DNA of 46,078 nt. Source: a virus. Below the pieces are notes generated by a model. The model was not told where the DNA came from and ran no database searches. It saw only the letters and a list, made by a program, of their open reading frames with translations. Shown one piece after another: positions 1 to 8,635 of this stretch (positions are counted from its first letter, which is position 1; each line of letters opens with the position of its first letter). The position numbers and the translations under genes are program-made. The stretch lies in the IMG/VR virus record IMGVR_UViG_3300044679_000230, positions 1 through 46,078 of that record, one strand, 5' to 3'.

Positions 1-801
1 CTACGGCCTTTTGCCGACGAACAATTCCACCGTGTCTGTGTCGGGGATCGCATCGTTCGAGGCGATGCGGCCTTGGTACGGGATGTTGAATTTGGTGAAG
101 GCGTCGGTCAGCACCTTCGCCGTATCGGGCGGCTCGCCGCCGCGGACGTAGAGGCTGATGCCGAGCGCCGGCGCGGTGCCGAAGATCGCGGTGAATTCGG
201 GGCCGCTCGCGTCCCACCCGGCCTGGCGCAGGATCGTCGCGATGCGGTTGGCGTAAAGATAGGCCTCGTCATCGTCCGGGACGCACGAGACGACGACCCG
301 GCCGTGCGCCAGCGGCTGCAGATAGGCGACCATCTCGGCAGCGGCCTGGTCGCCGATCCGGCGCGGCTCCATCCCGGCCCGGAACGCCTTGATCCGCACG
401 GCCAGCGCATCGGCCTCGGCAGAGAGCGCGGCGAAGCCGGCATCCGGCGTGTCGAACGATATCGCCGGCTCGGGGCCCGGTCCCGGCGGCAGCGTCTTGC
501 TCGCCGCGTCGAACGCTTCCCAGGTCGCGTGAAGGCGGCGGGTCATCCGCGCGGAATCTTCCGGCTGCGTCGCCGTACCCCGATCCGCGGCCTCCCGCGT
601 CCCGCGCCGCTCGGTCCAGACCGTCGCCGCGATCGCGGCCGCGCCGACGAGCGCCGCGAGCAGCAGCGCGTCGCGCCGAACCGTCGCGCGCTCCGGCAGC
701 AACACCGCACCGGCGCAGGCGAGCACCACCATCAGGACGACAGCGATCGTCGGCACCCATATCGCCAAGGCCGCCCAGTTCACACCGCTTAGCCAGTTCA
801 T
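1..801 (-). CDS. hypothetical membrane-anchored protein
   Basis: Complete 266-residue reading frame; its stop codon occupies the first three bases of the window. The N-terminus has two hydrophobic stretches (about residues 10-36 and 46-62), followed by a soluble charged region and a mixed alpha/beta C-terminal half. I do not recognise a family. It lies 19 nt downstream of nadE on the same strand, so the two may be cotranscribed. Composition is that of the host chromosome rather than of the prophage. Confidence 0.7.
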   Translation of the reverse strand: MNWLSGVNWAALAIWVPTIAVVLMVVLACAGAVLLPERATVRRDALLLAALVGAAAIAATVWTERRGTREAADRGTATQPEDSARMTRRLHATWEAFDAASKTLPPGPGPEPAISFDTPDAGFAALSAEADALAVRIKAFRAGMEPRRIGDQAAAEMVAYLQPLAHGRVVVSCVPDDDEAYLYANRIATILRQAGWDASGPEFTAIFGTAPALGISLYVRGGEPPDTAKVLTDAFTKFNIPYQGRIASNDAIPDTDTVELFVGKRP

Positions 802-820
802 CGCCGCTCAGCCAATCCCC

Positions 821-2893
821 TCAGACCGTGTCGGGGACATTGCGCTCCAACTCGGCGAGCCATACCGCGGCATGTGCGTCGGATGGCGCGCGCCAATCGC
901 CGCGGGGCGACAGCGACCCGCCCGACGAGATTTTCGGTCCGTTCGGCAAGGCCGAGCGCTTGAACTGGCTGGTCTCGAAAAACCGGGTGAGGAAGACGCG
1001 CATCCACTTCTTGATGTCCGCGAGATCGAACGCACGGTGCGCCGCCGCCGGCGTGTTCGGCGGCCACCCGCCCTGGTCGCGGTCGTGCCAGGCATGCCAG
1101 GCGAGATAGGCGATCTTTGACGGCGAAAACCCGAACCGCGTCGCGTAATAGAGCGTGAAGTCCTGCAGCGCGTAAGGGCCGACAAAGCTCTCGGTCGACT
1201 GGATGAGGCCGTCGGCGCCGGCCGGAACCAGCTCGGGCGAGATCTCGGTGGCGAGGATGTCGTGCAGGATCGCCGCCGTCTCCTCGTCGATATCACCGCT
1301 CGCCGCGACAAAGCGGATCAGGTGCTGGATCAGCGTCTTCGACACCGACGCGTTCGGGTTGTAATGCGACATGTGATCGCCGACGCCATAGGTGCACCAG
1401 CCCAGCGCCAGCTCGCTCAAATCGCCGGTGCCGACCACCAGCGCGCGGTGGTGGTTGGCGAGGCGAAAGAGATAATCGGTGCGCAGCCCCGCCTGCACGT
1501 TCTCGAAGGTCACGTCGTATTGCAATTCGCCGCGCGCATGCGGATGCCCGATATCATCGAGCATCTGCCGTGCCGCCGGGCGGATGTCGATCTCGGACGC
1601 GGTCACGCCCAGCGCCTTCATCAGCCGCCAGGCGTTAGCCTTGGTCGTATCGCTGGTCGCAAAGCCGGGAAGCGTATAGGCCAGCACGTTCGCGCGCGGC
1701 AGGCCGAGCTGCTCCATCGCCTTGGTCGCGACGATCAGCGCCTGCGTCGAATCGAGCCCGCCCGAAACGCCGATCACCAGCTTTTCGAGCCCCGTTGCCC
1801 GGAGCCGCCGGGCCAGCCCCTGAACCTGGATGTTGTAGGCCTCGTAGCAATTCTCGGCGAGCATCGCCGGGTCGGCCGGGACGAACGGGAAACGCTCGAC
1901 CGTGCGGCGGAGATCGATGGGCGCGGCCGGCGCGGCAAACTCGAACTCGACCCGGCGCCACTCGCCGGCAAGGCCCCGCGCGCAGTCGCCGAACGTGTTG
2001 GTGCGCATGCGCTCCTGCCTGATGCGGCCGACATCGACATCCGCGATCGCCAGTTCCGCGGTCGCGCTGAACCGCGCGGTCTCGGCGAGCGGGTTGCCCA
2101 ATTCGAAGATGCCGCCCTGCCCGTCCCAGGCGAGGTCGGTCGTCGACTCGCCGGCGCCGGCAGCCGAATAGGCGTAGGCGGCAAGGCAGCGCAGCGATTG
2201 CGACGCGCAGAGCAGCCGCCGCGTCTGCGCCTTGCCGATCGTGATGTTGCTGGCCGAGAGGTTCAGGAGGATCTCGGCGCCCGCCGCGGCGCCGGCGCTG
2301 CTCGGCGGCGACGGCACCCACACATCCTCGCAAATCTCGACATGGAATGTGAACGGGGCCGGCCCGGTCGCGGCGAAGATCAGATCGACCCCGAACGGTG
2401 CGCTCTGCCCGCCAACCGCGATCGTCTCGCCCCGCACCCCCTCGCCCGAGGCGAAATGCCGCCGCTCGTAGAACTCGCGGTAGTTCGGCAGAAAGACCTT
2501 CGGCACGATCCCCAGCAGCCGCCCGCGATGCATGACGGCGGCACAGTTGTACAGCCCACCCCGCCACCTGAGCGGCGCCCCGACCGCGAAAACCGGATTG
2601 ACCTCGCGGCTCGCCGCGATCAGCCCCGCGATCTCGCGCTCGACCGCGTCGAGCAGCGGCGCCTGAAACAGCAGATCGTCGATCGCATAAGCCGACAGCC
2701 CGAGCTCGGGAAAGACAATGAGCCCGACCCCCGCCGCGTCCCCCTCACCCAGCAGCGCCCTGAACTGCACCCGGTTCTTCTCCGGCTCGGCCACCGCCAC
2801 CGGCGGCACTCCCACCCCCACCCGCACCAATTCGTGCCGGTACGGGTTCAGAAACGGCAGCGGGTCAGGGGATTTCGCGGAGGCTGATTTCAT
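821..2893 (-). CDS. nadE: glutamine-dependent NAD+ synthetase
   Basis: Last step of NAD biosynthesis: amidation of nicotinate adenine dinucleotide with ATP and ammonia from glutamine. At 690 residues it is the long two-domain form. The N-terminal nitrilase-fold glutaminase has the expected triad: Glu near 63 (FPELGLSAY), Lys near 132 (IVPKVFLPN) and Cys near 188 (VEICEDVW). The C-terminal synthetase domain has the ATP P-loop SGGLDST near residue 375 and the family motif [12 protein letters not shown]. An AGG ribosome site lies 6 nt before the ATG. It is the best host marker in the window. Confidence 0.96.
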   Translation of the reverse strand: MKSASAKSPDPLPFLNPYRHELVRVGVGVPPVAVAEPEKNRVQFRALLGEGDAAGVGLIVFPELGLSAYAIDDLLFQAPLLDAVEREIAGLIAASREVNPVFAVGAPLRWRGGLYNCAAVMHRGRLLGIVPKVFLPNYREFYERRHFASGEGVRGETIAVGGQSAPFGVDLIFAATGPAPFTFHVEICEDVWVPSPPSSAGAAAGAEILLNLSASNITIGKAQTRRLLCASQSLRCLAAYAYSAAGAGESTTDLAWDGQGGIFELGNPLAETARFSATAELAIADVDVGRIRQERMRTNTFGDCARGLAGEWRRVEFEFAAPAAPIDLRRTVERFPFVPADPAMLAENCYEAYNIQVQGLARRLRATGLEKLVIGVSGGLDSTQALIVATKAMEQLGLPRANVLAYTLPGFATSDTTKANAWRLMKALGVTASEIDIRPAARQMLDDIGHPHARGELQYDVTFENVQAGLRTDYLFRLANHHRALVVGTGDLSELALGWCTYGVGDHMSHYNPNASVSKTLIQHLIRFVAASGDIDEETAAILHDILATEISPELVPAGADGLIQSTESFVGPYALQDFTLYYATRFGFSPSKIAYLAWHAWHDRDQGGWPPNTPAAAHRAFDLADIKKWMRVFLTRFFETSQFKRSALPNGPKISSGGSLSPRGDWRAPSDAHAAVWLAELERNVPDTV

Positions 2894-2926
2894 TGAAACC
2901 TATAAGTACTCAAAATGAGCATTATA

Positions 2927-3205
2927 TCAATCCATGCCCATCACGACGACGCCGACTCGGCTGGCCGCGCTAGCCAAGGCGCGGTCTTTGGTCGCCAACG
3001 GCACGCCCAGTCGCATCGCCAACTCCAGGTAACTGGCGTCATACCCGCTCAGGCGCTCGCTTCGCGCCAAATCGAGGATGCGTCCAAAAGCATGCCTCGT
3101 CGTTTCGGAGTCGACGGTTACAGCCAGGGAATCGAGCAGCGCGACAAATGCAGCCGCATCGGCGGACACGATCCGGCCAAGGGGAACTTGAAAAACCCCA
3201 GCCAT
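2927..3205 (-). pseudogene. vapC: vapC-type PIN toxin, 5' end lost at prophage junction
   Basis: The 92 residues from ATG 3205 contain the C-terminal two thirds of a VapC/PIN ribonuclease: the segment from RIVSADAAAFVALLD, then ARSERLSGYDASYLELA and GVPLATKDRAL, the typical PIN end with its acidic residues. The N-terminal part with the first catalytic Asp is missing, and similarity stops near the GRI segment (about 3170-3183), just before the integrase gene. The preceding residues (MAGVFQVPL) do not look like VapC. The simplest reading is that phage integration cut vapC; the 5' part and any vapB antitoxin would lie beyond the right prophage end. Family call is confident, the mechanism is inference. 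Confidence 0.7.
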
Positions 3206-3270
3206 TCTCCCAATTCCAGCCTTTCTGCGCCTCTCCCCGACCTGCCGGGGTGCAACATAGGGGTGCACGA
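3170..3270. other. probable left prophage end (attL region)
   Basis: Host-like vapC coding sequence ends and phage sequence begins here, directly before the integrase gene, the usual arrangement at an attachment site. The segment holds a small inverted repeat (GGGG, 11 nt, CCCC at 3181-3199) and a direct repeat GGGGTGCA at 3247-3254 and 3260-3267 that could be an arm site. The core cannot be defined without the matching right end, which I did not find. Confidence 0.4.
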
Positions 3271-4703
3271 TGGTCGGACGAATGAGAATGCAGCACGCGG
3301 ACAAGCACAAGGGTTTCTGGCGTCCAGGGTTCACGATCCCGAAGGAATTGGTCGATCATATCCCTGCCGAGTACGTCGATCATAGCGGCAAGCCGTTGCG
3401 CGGCAAACGGTGGATCAAGGGTCCATCGACCGGCATCCGGATCACCGACCTTGAACGCGAGGGCGAGGCTCAGAAGCTCATCAACGCGTTCGGCGAGAGG
3501 TATGTCGAGCCCGCGATCACGGCGGCTCGACATATCCTCCACCCGCCGAAGATGTTCCGCGTCGTCAAGCCGAGCGCGAACCTCCTACATCGGTCGCTAG
3601 GGCTCGGCATCACCTATGATCTCGTCCCGGAGGGTACGCGGGTCGAGTCGCCGTCGATGGCATTCGACGATCTCGGCTTCCAGATCGAGCAGCCGAGGCC
3701 GATCGTTGACGTGACGCCGACGAAGGGTCCGGTCGATCTCGAAACGGTGATGGACCACCGCGAGACCGATCTCCATGCGGACGGCAAACGATCGCGCCCG
3801 GAACAGGTAGTCAACCGCCGCAAGGCGTGGCGCGCCGCGATGCTCGGTCTGTTCAAGTGGGGGAAAGAGCGCGGTAAGCCGAGCCCGGACGATATGGGCA
3901 CGTACACGGACACGGATATGGAGGCATATCGCACCTATCTGGTCCGGCTCGACATGGCGTCCGGCGGCACCCTCTCATTCCATCGCATCTACGCGATCCG
4001 GGCGATGTTCCGCTGCGCGAAGGTCCACAAGCTGATCGCGATCGATCCGTGCGACCGCAAGGGTTTCCAGCCTCGCAAGCAGAAAAAGGCGACGAAGCCG
4101 CAGACGGTGGACGAGCTTCGCCGCGTCCTCCCGGCGGCACTCCGGTCGCCGAAACCCGCCGTCAAGTTCGGCGTCATCCTGTCTCGCTATACGGGTGCCA
4201 ACAACAGCGAGATTTTCGAGGCGATGGCGTCGGAGTTTTATCAGATCGGCGAGCAGTGGGTATGGGATACCCGTGGCCGTATCCTGAAAGACCCGCGTGG
4301 CGATGGCGAGCATCGTGGTCGCTTGACGCCCCTCCACCCGGCGGTGATCGGCGCGGGATTTCCTGCCTATATCGCCACCCGGACCGGCAAGCGACTGTTC
4401 GACGGCTCCGCGAACGTCCATAGCGACGACTGCAACACGCTCTGCCACAAACCGGACGACGGCGAGAAGATCGAGAAGACCTTTAAGAGTCTCCGCAAGG
4501 TCTTCACCGATCAGATCACGAAGGCCGCTGGTAAGGTTCTCGGCAGTGAGTCGATGGGCGAGTACCTGTCGGGCCATCGCCCGGAAAGCATCCATCGCGG
4601 CTGGTACGTGTTCCATGAACTGCCGGAGAACTTTCCCGATGTCGTCCAGGTGATCGACGCGCTCCCCGCGATGCCGGTTGACGAGCAGAGGGCGGCGGCA
4701 TGA
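3270..4703 (+). CDS. int: tyrosine-recombinase-type phage integrase (divergent)
   Basis: 477 residues. An SAM-like core-binding domain is plausible around residues 175-265 and a catalytic domain follows. Recognisable landmarks are RYTGANNSEIF (about 307-317, the usual ArgI box), RLTPLHP (about 351-357), FKSLRK (about 405-410), LSGHR (about 432-436) and the tyrosine candidate in GWYVF (about 445). The normal TGAR arginine is Asn here and the HxxR His is Lys, so assignment rests on the overall pattern and position at the prophage end. AGGGG lies 6 nt before ATG. It would catalyse site-specific integration and excision. Confidence 0.8.
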   Translation: MVGRMRMQHADKHKGFWRPGFTIPKELVDHIPAEYVDHSGKPLRGKRWIKGPSTGIRITDLEREGEAQKLINAFGERYVEPAITAARHILHPPKMFRVVKPSANLLHRSLGLGITYDLVPEGTRVESPSMAFDDLGFQIEQPRPIVDVTPTKGPVDLETVMDHRETDLHADGKRSRPEQVVNRRKAWRAAMLGLFKWGKERGKPSPDDMGTYTDTDMEAYRTYLVRLDMASGGTLSFHRIYAIRAMFRCAKVHKLIAIDPCDRKGFQPRKQKKATKPQTVDELRRVLPAALRSPKPAVKFGVILSRYTGANNSEIFEAMASEFYQIGEQWVWDTRGRILKDPRGDGEHRGRLTPLHPAVIGAGFPAYIATRTGKRLFDGSANVHSDDCNTLCHKPDDGEKIEKTFKSLRKVFTDQITKAAGKVLGSESMGEYLSGHRPESIHRGWYVFHELPENFPDVVQVIDALPAMPVDEQRAAA

Positions 4704-4745
4704 TCTGGAAAATTACCGTGACCACGGCGGGGATGACCCCGCCGC

Positions 4746-4753
4746 CTAAATAA
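4746..4753 (+). promoter_or_regulatory. TAAATA-type late promoter candidate (small RNA?)
   Basis: CTAAATAA with no gene after it; two small hairpins (stem GCCCAC/GTGGGC, then GGGCG/CGCCC) and an intrinsic terminator ending near 4844 follow. One of three octamers that are paired with a terminator rather than a gene. Confidence 0.4.
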
Positions 4754-4759
4754 GCTCGG

Positions 4760-4844
4760 AGCCCACGAAGGGTGGGCCGGGGCGCTTTCCTCGCCCTATT
4801 TCCGACCTGAAAATGCCGCCGAGTAGTCACGGCGGTATTTTTTT
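4760..4844 (+). ncRNA. candidate small RNA between integrase and tail genes
   Basis: About 85 nt between the octamer at 4746 and the terminator at 4814-4844, with two internal hairpins and no reading frame. It could be merely the 3' untranslated part of the integrase mRNA; only the promoter-like octamer argues for an independent RNA. Confidence 0.3.
4814..4844 (+). terminator. intrinsic terminator
   Basis: Stem TGCCGCC (4814-4820) with GGCGGTA (4831-4837), one wobble pair, followed by a run of T to 4844. It separates the integrase from the late genes. Confidence 0.75.
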
Positions 4845-4875
4845 GCCGACAGTAAAGGTTTTGAGGAACGCCCGA

Positions 4876-4883
4876 CTAAATAC
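4876..4883 (+). promoter_or_regulatory. TAAATA-type late promoter, leaderless class
   Basis: CTAAATAC, 3 nt before ATG 4887, no Shine-Dalgarno in range. If TAAATA acts as a -10 element, transcription would start at about the ATG. Confidence 0.7.
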
Positions 4884-4886
4884 GGC

Positions 4887-5591
4887 ATGCCCGATCCCAC
4901 AACCCCCGCAAAAGACCTGACCCTCCCTACCGTAAACGGCGATAGCAGCGATTGGGGCGGGCTCATCAATACAAATTTCAGCGCCATCGATACCGCGCTC
5001 GGCGGCACGCTAGCGCTGTCAATCTCCGGCAATACCACCCTCACGACGACTCAAGCTGCGAGCACCGGATACACATTCACCGGGACGCTATCGAGCCCGG
5101 CGACAATCACGTGGCCCGCCTTCTTCGGCATGCTCGCGATCACGAATTCGACCACGGGCGGACAGTCGATCACATGTGGAATTTCGGGTGGCGGAGAGAC
5201 CGTCGTCGCGTTGAGCGGCGAGACGACCGTCGCGTGGTCTGACGGGACAAACTTCATTCGTATGTCCGGCACGGGTGGTGCGATCCCCATCGCGGCTGGC
5301 AATGGTACCGCTGCCGGGTACGTCGCCAAGTCGGGTCCTGGTCTTCTGTATTGGGTTCGAGGCGATGCCAGCGGCGGCAGTGGTTGGCTGATGGTCTTCG
5401 ATGCGACAAGCGTGCCTGCGGACGGCGCTGTAGAGCCAGTCCTGTCCTTCCCAATCAACCCGTGGGGATCGCTTAGCGAGTGCGCCGCGCCGATGGCATT
5501 CCTAAACGGCATCGTAGTCGTCTTCTCCACGACCGGGCCTATGACGAAGACAGGATCAACCAGCGCCTTTCTATCGTGGAGGGTTCAATGA
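4887..5591 (+). CDS. phage surface/tail protein
   Basis: 234 residues, Ser/Thr/Gly-rich beta structure typical of phage fibre-associated proteins. The N-terminus (LPTVNGDSSDWGGLINTNF) resembles the start of many tail-fibre-type proteins. The C-terminal 75 residues (WLMVFDATSVPADGAV, then NGIVVVFSTTGP and TK) repeat in the next gene, so this is a shared module. First gene of a late unit; the start is set by the octamer 3 nt upstream. Confidence 0.7.
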   Translation: MPDPTTPAKDLTLPTVNGDSSDWGGLINTNFSAIDTALGGTLALSISGNTTLTTTQAASTGYTFTGTLSSPATITWPAFFGMLAITNSTTGGQSITCGISGGGETVVALSGETTVAWSDGTNFIRMSGTGGAIPIAAGNGTAAGYVAKSGPGLLYWVRGDASGGSGWLMVFDATSVPADGAVEPVLSFPINPWGSLSECAAPMAFLNGIVVVFSTTGPMTKTGSTSAFLSWRVQ

Positions 5592-5592
5592 C

Positions 5593-5922
5593 ATGGCTCA
5601 TGGAGCTTCCACCGCCCTTGAGGGTGCTCACATTATCAAGTCGAGCGCCGGTATTCTTTCAAACCTATACATAGCCGGGTCACTCAGCAGCGGCTATTTG
5701 ATGGTCTTCAACTCGGCGACTGTTCCCGCCGATGGTGCCGTGACTCCGGTAATAAGCCTGAATTTGGCTATTACCGGCCCCGCGCCCGGTGTCTTCAATG
5801 GCATCAATTTTGACAATTACCCGGCCTATTTCAGCAACGGGATTGTCGCTGTCTACTCGACTACCGGCCCCTACACGAAGACTGAAGCGGCGGATGCCTA
5901 TTTTAATTGGGATGCCGAGTAG
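5593..5922 (+). CDS. small phage surface protein, paralog of the preceding C-terminus
   Basis: 109 residues. YLMVFNSATVPADGAV, FSNGIVAVYSTTGP and a final W match the C-terminal module of the preceding protein, so it looks like a stand-alone copy of that domain. GGAGGG lies 10 nt before the ATG, and the gene begins 1 nt after the previous stop, so it is cotranscribed. Exact function unknown; a virion accessory or fibre-tip role is inference. Confidence 0.65.
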   Translation: MAHGASTALEGAHIIKSSAGILSNLYIAGSLSSGYLMVFNSATVPADGAVTPVISLNLAITGPAPGVFNGINFDNYPAYFSNGIVAVYSTTGPYTKTEAADAYFNWDAE

Positions 5923-5924
5923 TC

Positions 5925-6089
5925 ATGTTGGGGTTTGGACCGATTTCATCAGCACCTATTTCGGCTGAACCAGCGCGCTCTTTCTGGGGCGTGCAATGGG
6001 ATCGTCTTCTCTCGGTTGGCCGATCTGGTTTCAGGCCGATCAAGTGGATCGGGCGGAGCTTGGCCGGATGGATAGACGGCCTGACGTAA
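5925..6089 (+). CDS. very small phage protein
   Basis: 54 residues beginning MLGFGPISSAPIS. Short proteins with this kind of N-terminus are common in alphaproteobacterial phages between structural genes; function unknown. It starts 2 nt after the preceding stop and its stop overlaps the next start (TAATG), so translation is probably coupled. Confidence 0.5.
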   Translation: MLGFGPISSAPISAEPARSFWGVQWDRLLSVGRSGFRPIKWIGRSLAGWIDGLT

Positions 6090-6319
6090 TGGCAAAGCAA
6101 ATTAGGAAATTCATCTTCGACCGGCGTAGCACCAATGCCTTGGTTGAGCACATGGTTGGGGTAGTCGCCGAATTCTCTGAGTCCTCTGATACCGAAACCA
6201 TACGGCGTGGCGTTATGGAGATGGCCGCGACGCTCGCCACCCAATATCCCGATCCTCGCGCTCGACGCGGGTATATTGAAATGATCTCCGATGGACTGTC
6301 TGTAGTTCTACCCAGGTAA
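6089..6319 (+). CDS. hypothetical phage protein
   Basis: 76 residues, predicted helical (MAKQIRKFIFDRRSTNALVE onward). The start is chosen at the ATG in the TAATG overlap with the preceding gene. No family recognised. Last gene of the first late unit. Confidence 0.55.
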   Translation: MAKQIRKFIFDRRSTNALVEHMVGVVAEFSESSDTETIRRGVMEMAATLATQYPDPRARRGYIEMISDGLSVVLPR

Positions 6320-6343
6320 ACCGAGACGACGGTCTCAATGTAT

Positions 6344-6380
6344 TAAAAGGCGCGGGCCGAAGGGCAGCGTCTTTTTTTGT
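6344..6380 (+). terminator. probable intrinsic terminator
   Basis: Imperfect GC-rich stem (GGCGC with GCGTC, plus an inner GCC/GGC) followed by seven T at 6372-6378, directly before the next octamer. The stem is weak, hence moderate confidence. Confidence 0.45.
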
Positions 6381-6384
6381 ACAT

Positions 6385-6392
6385 CTAAATAC
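6385..6392 (+). promoter_or_regulatory. TAAATA-type late promoter, leaderless class
   Basis: CTAAATAC, 4 nt before ATG 6397; no Shine-Dalgarno. Follows a likely terminator, so it should open the head-gene unit on its own. Confidence 0.72.
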
Positions 6393-6396
6393 GGAC

Positions 6397-7368
6397 ATGA
6401 AGTCCGTAGCAAAACTCGCGAATGACATCGCCCCGATTGTCCGGGGTGACAACACCTACACCTTCGTCTTCTCGGATGGGCAGATCGATCGTCAGGGTGA
6501 TCGGGTCAATCCGGATGGCTGGGTTCTCGACGACTTCGAGAAGAACCCCGTCGTCCAGTGGTGCCACGATTGGGAAAGCCCGCCGATCGGTCGCGCCAGC
6601 AACGTCCGGGTCGAAGATGACCGGCTGCTCGGCGACATCACCTTCGCGGACACCCCGTTCGCACAAGAGGTTCGCTCGCTCGTGGAGGGCGGTTTCCTCC
6701 GGGGTGTGAGCGTCGGCTTCCAACCCCTCGAATACGAATACAGCGCCGATCCGGACCGCAATAAGGACATCGAGCGCCAAGCCCTGCTCGAAGTCTCCCT
6801 CGCGCCGATCCCCGCGAACCCCCGGTGTCTCATCGAGGCCAACGGCAAGGGTCTCAGCACCCCCACGATTACCGCGTGGATAACGAAGCGTGCTGCCGAC
6901 AAGCGGATACCGGCAGACGAGCGGGCCATCCTGAAGAGTCTCCTAAATACCCGCACCGAAGAAAAAGAATTTTCGACCGAGGAAATTACCCTGATGGCAT
7001 CAGCCCAAATCCTGAAACTGGCACGCGGCGAAATTAAGCGCGCAAACGCCGAGATCAACCGGCTCCGGGCGCGGTTCAAGTCCGATGACGACATGGACGA
7101 TGAAGAGAAGGACGAGCACGAGGACCCGGACATTCATCTGAAGACCGCTGCCGCGCACTTCAAGGCGGCTGACGAGCTTCACGATGCCGCCTACGAGCAC
7201 CACGAGGAAGGGATGAAGTGCATCACCCGGTGCATCAAGGCGCTCGGCGACGGCGAAGACAACGAGCCGGACGGTGAAGTCGAAAAAGACGAGTCCGAAG
7301 ACGACGCCGATGCAGAGATCGAGAAGATTCTCGCTCGCGGCACCGCAAAGTATCTGCGCGGTAAATAA
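6397..7368 (+). CDS. prohead maturation protease with scaffold-like C-terminus
   Basis: 323 residues. Residues about 20-150 match the caudovirus prohead serine protease: QIDRQGDRVNPDGW, then NPVVQWCHDWESPPIG with the His of the catalytic site, GVSVGF with the Ser, and LLEVSLAPIPANP. The C-terminal half is helical and strongly acidic, like a scaffold (delta) domain. The protease would process capsid and scaffold during head assembly. First gene of the head operon. An internal octamer (6943) and an internal ribosome site with ATG 6994 suggest a nested scaffold product. Confidence 0.9.
   Translation: MKSVAKLANDIAPIVRGDNTYTFVFSDGQIDRQGDRVNPDGWVLDDFEKNPVVQWCHDWESPPIGRASNVRVEDDRLLGDITFADTPFAQEVRSLVEGGFLRGVSVGFQPLEYEYSADPDRNKDIERQALLEVSLAPIPANPRCLIEANGKGLSTPTITAWITKRAADKRIPADERAILKSLLNTRTEEKEFSTEEITLMASAQILKLARGEIKRANAEINRLRARFKSDDDMDDEEKDEHEDPDIHLKTAAAHFKAADELHDAAYEHHEEGMKCITRCIKALGDGEDNEPDGEVEKDESEDDADAEIEKILARGTAKYLRGK
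6943..6950 (+). promoter_or_regulatory. internal TAAATA octamer in the protease gene
   Basis: CTAAATAC inside coding sequence, 43 nt before an in-frame internal ATG (6994) that has a good GAGGAA site. It could give a separate scaffold transcript, or it may be chance. Confidence 0.35.
6994..7368 (+). CDS. putative nested capsid scaffold
   Basis: In-frame internal start within the protease gene: GAGGAA at 6979-6984, 9 nt, ATG. It would give a 124-residue, helical, highly acidic protein (MASAQILKLARGEIKR onward) with no protease residues. Phage lambda makes its scaffold Nu3 from an internal start of the protease gene C, which is the precedent. The ribosome site is seen; production of the protein is inference. 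Confidence 0.45.
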   Translation: MASAQILKLARGEIKRANAEINRLRARFKSDDDMDDEEKDEHEDPDIHLKTAAAHFKAADELHDAAYEHHEEGMKCITRCIKALGDGEDNEPDGEVEKDESEDDADAEIEKILARGTAKYLRGK

Positions 7369-7401
7369 GAAGAGTTTCAAGGGAGGCAGCAGTGCCCATC
7401 A

Positions 7402-8616
7402 ATGTCCGACGTAGCACGTATTCAGGCTCAAATCGCAGCGCTTCAGGAAGAACTCGTCACCGAGTCTGAGCGGCCTAATTTCTCCCCCGAGAAGTTCGGG
7501 AAGATCGAAAAGAAGATCAACCAGCTTGCCGAGCAGAAGAGCGCGATGGACCGCGCCCGCGAGGTCCTCGCACAGAAGGCACAGCCATCCCGCAACAACG
7601 GTGAATGGTCGTACGGCGAGATGCTTCAGGCGGTCATGAGGGCCGGGACGAAGGGAGCAATCGACTCCCGATTGTCCAAGGCCGGCATCGCCGAGTCCGA
7701 TCCCGCGTCCGGCGGCTTCGCCATCCAGCCCGAACTAGCCGCTTGGATTTACGAGCGCATGTATCAGGAAGGCCAGTGGCTCAAGCGCTGTGACCATACC
7801 CCGATCGCCACCAACACGAACGCCCTCAAGATCACCGCCGTCCAGGACTCAAGCCGCGTCGTCGGCAGCCAGTACGGCGGCGTCTATGCGGTTTGGCTTC
7901 AGGAAAACGGCACGATCACCGAGAGCGAGCCGAAGTATCGGCAGGTTTCTTTCGACCTGAAGAAGCTCGCCGCTTTCTGGGGCGTCACCGATGAAATGCT
8001 CGCTGATGCGGCGGTCCTGACCTCGAAGGCTCCGGAATATTTCGAGCGCGCGATGCGCTTCCAGCTTGAGGACTCGATCGTTCGAGGAACTGGTGCGGGT
8101 CAGCCCCTTGGCTTCCTGAACAGCCCCGCGCTGGTCACGGCGACCGCCGATAAGGGACAGGCCACCAAGACGATCACCTTCAACAACATCCTGAACATGC
8201 TCACCCACACGTGGGGTGCGCTGTCGGATTACTGCTGGTTCGCCAACGCGGACACCTACGCGCAAATCCTGAGCATGTCTCAGCAGATGGGCACGGCGGG
8301 TCAGTCCATGTTTTGGGCTGGTGGTGGCGTGAATGCGCCGGGCGCGACCCTCGCCGGTATCCCGCTCGTGTTCACCGAGCAGTCCTCAACCCTCGGCTCT
8401 GTCGGCGACTTTGTGCTCTGCAACATGAAGGAATTCATGGTCGTCGATAAGTCGAGCCCACAGATGATGGCTTCGCCGCACGTCTACTTCCAGCAAGACA
8501 AAATGGCCTATCGGCTTGTCGGTCGCTTCGACGGCCAGCCGATGTGGGAACAGCCGCTCACCCCCGCTCAGGGTTCGAGCCTGAAGTCCCCGTTCATCGC
8601 CCTGGCCGCACGTTAA
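7402..8616 (+). CDS. major capsid protein, HK97 fold
   Basis: 404 residues. A helical, charged N-terminal region (about 1-75, delta-like) is followed by the HK97-type capsid core: SDPASGGFAIQPELAAWIY, then FDLKKLAAFWGVTDEMLADA, FERAMRFQLEDSIVRGTGAGQPLGF in two parts and a C-terminal KMAYRLVGRFDGQP. These are typical of the phage major capsid family. The start is the ATG 15 nt after GGGAGG; the nearer GTG 7392 is out of frame. Forms the icosahedral shell; follows the protease as in HK97. Confidence 0.92.
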   Translation: MSDVARIQAQIAALQEELVTESERPNFSPEKFGKIEKKINQLAEQKSAMDRAREVLAQKAQPSRNNGEWSYGEMLQAVMRAGTKGAIDSRLSKAGIAESDPASGGFAIQPELAAWIYERMYQEGQWLKRCDHTPIATNTNALKITAVQDSSRVVGSQYGGVYAVWLQENGTITESEPKYRQVSFDLKKLAAFWGVTDEMLADAAVLTSKAPEYFERAMRFQLEDSIVRGTGAGQPLGFLNSPALVTATADKGQATKTITFNNILNMLTHTWGALSDYCWFANADTYAQILSMSQQMGTAGQSMFWAGGGVNAPGATLAGIPLVFTEQSSTLGSVGDFVLCNMKEFMVVDKSSPQMMASPHVYFQQDKMAYRLVGRFDGQPMWEQPLTPAQGSSLKSPFIALAAR

Positions 8617-8635
8617 TCAAGAGGTTTACGCATAT

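Noticed and set aside
1262-2887. 541-residue plus-strand frame
   Set aside because: Antisense shadow of nadE in high-GC DNA, very rich in Arg and His.
7361-7368. GTAAATAA just before the capsid gene
   Set aside because: It is the end of the protease gene (Gly-Lys-stop); the capsid start has a normal ribosome site and lies 33 nt away.
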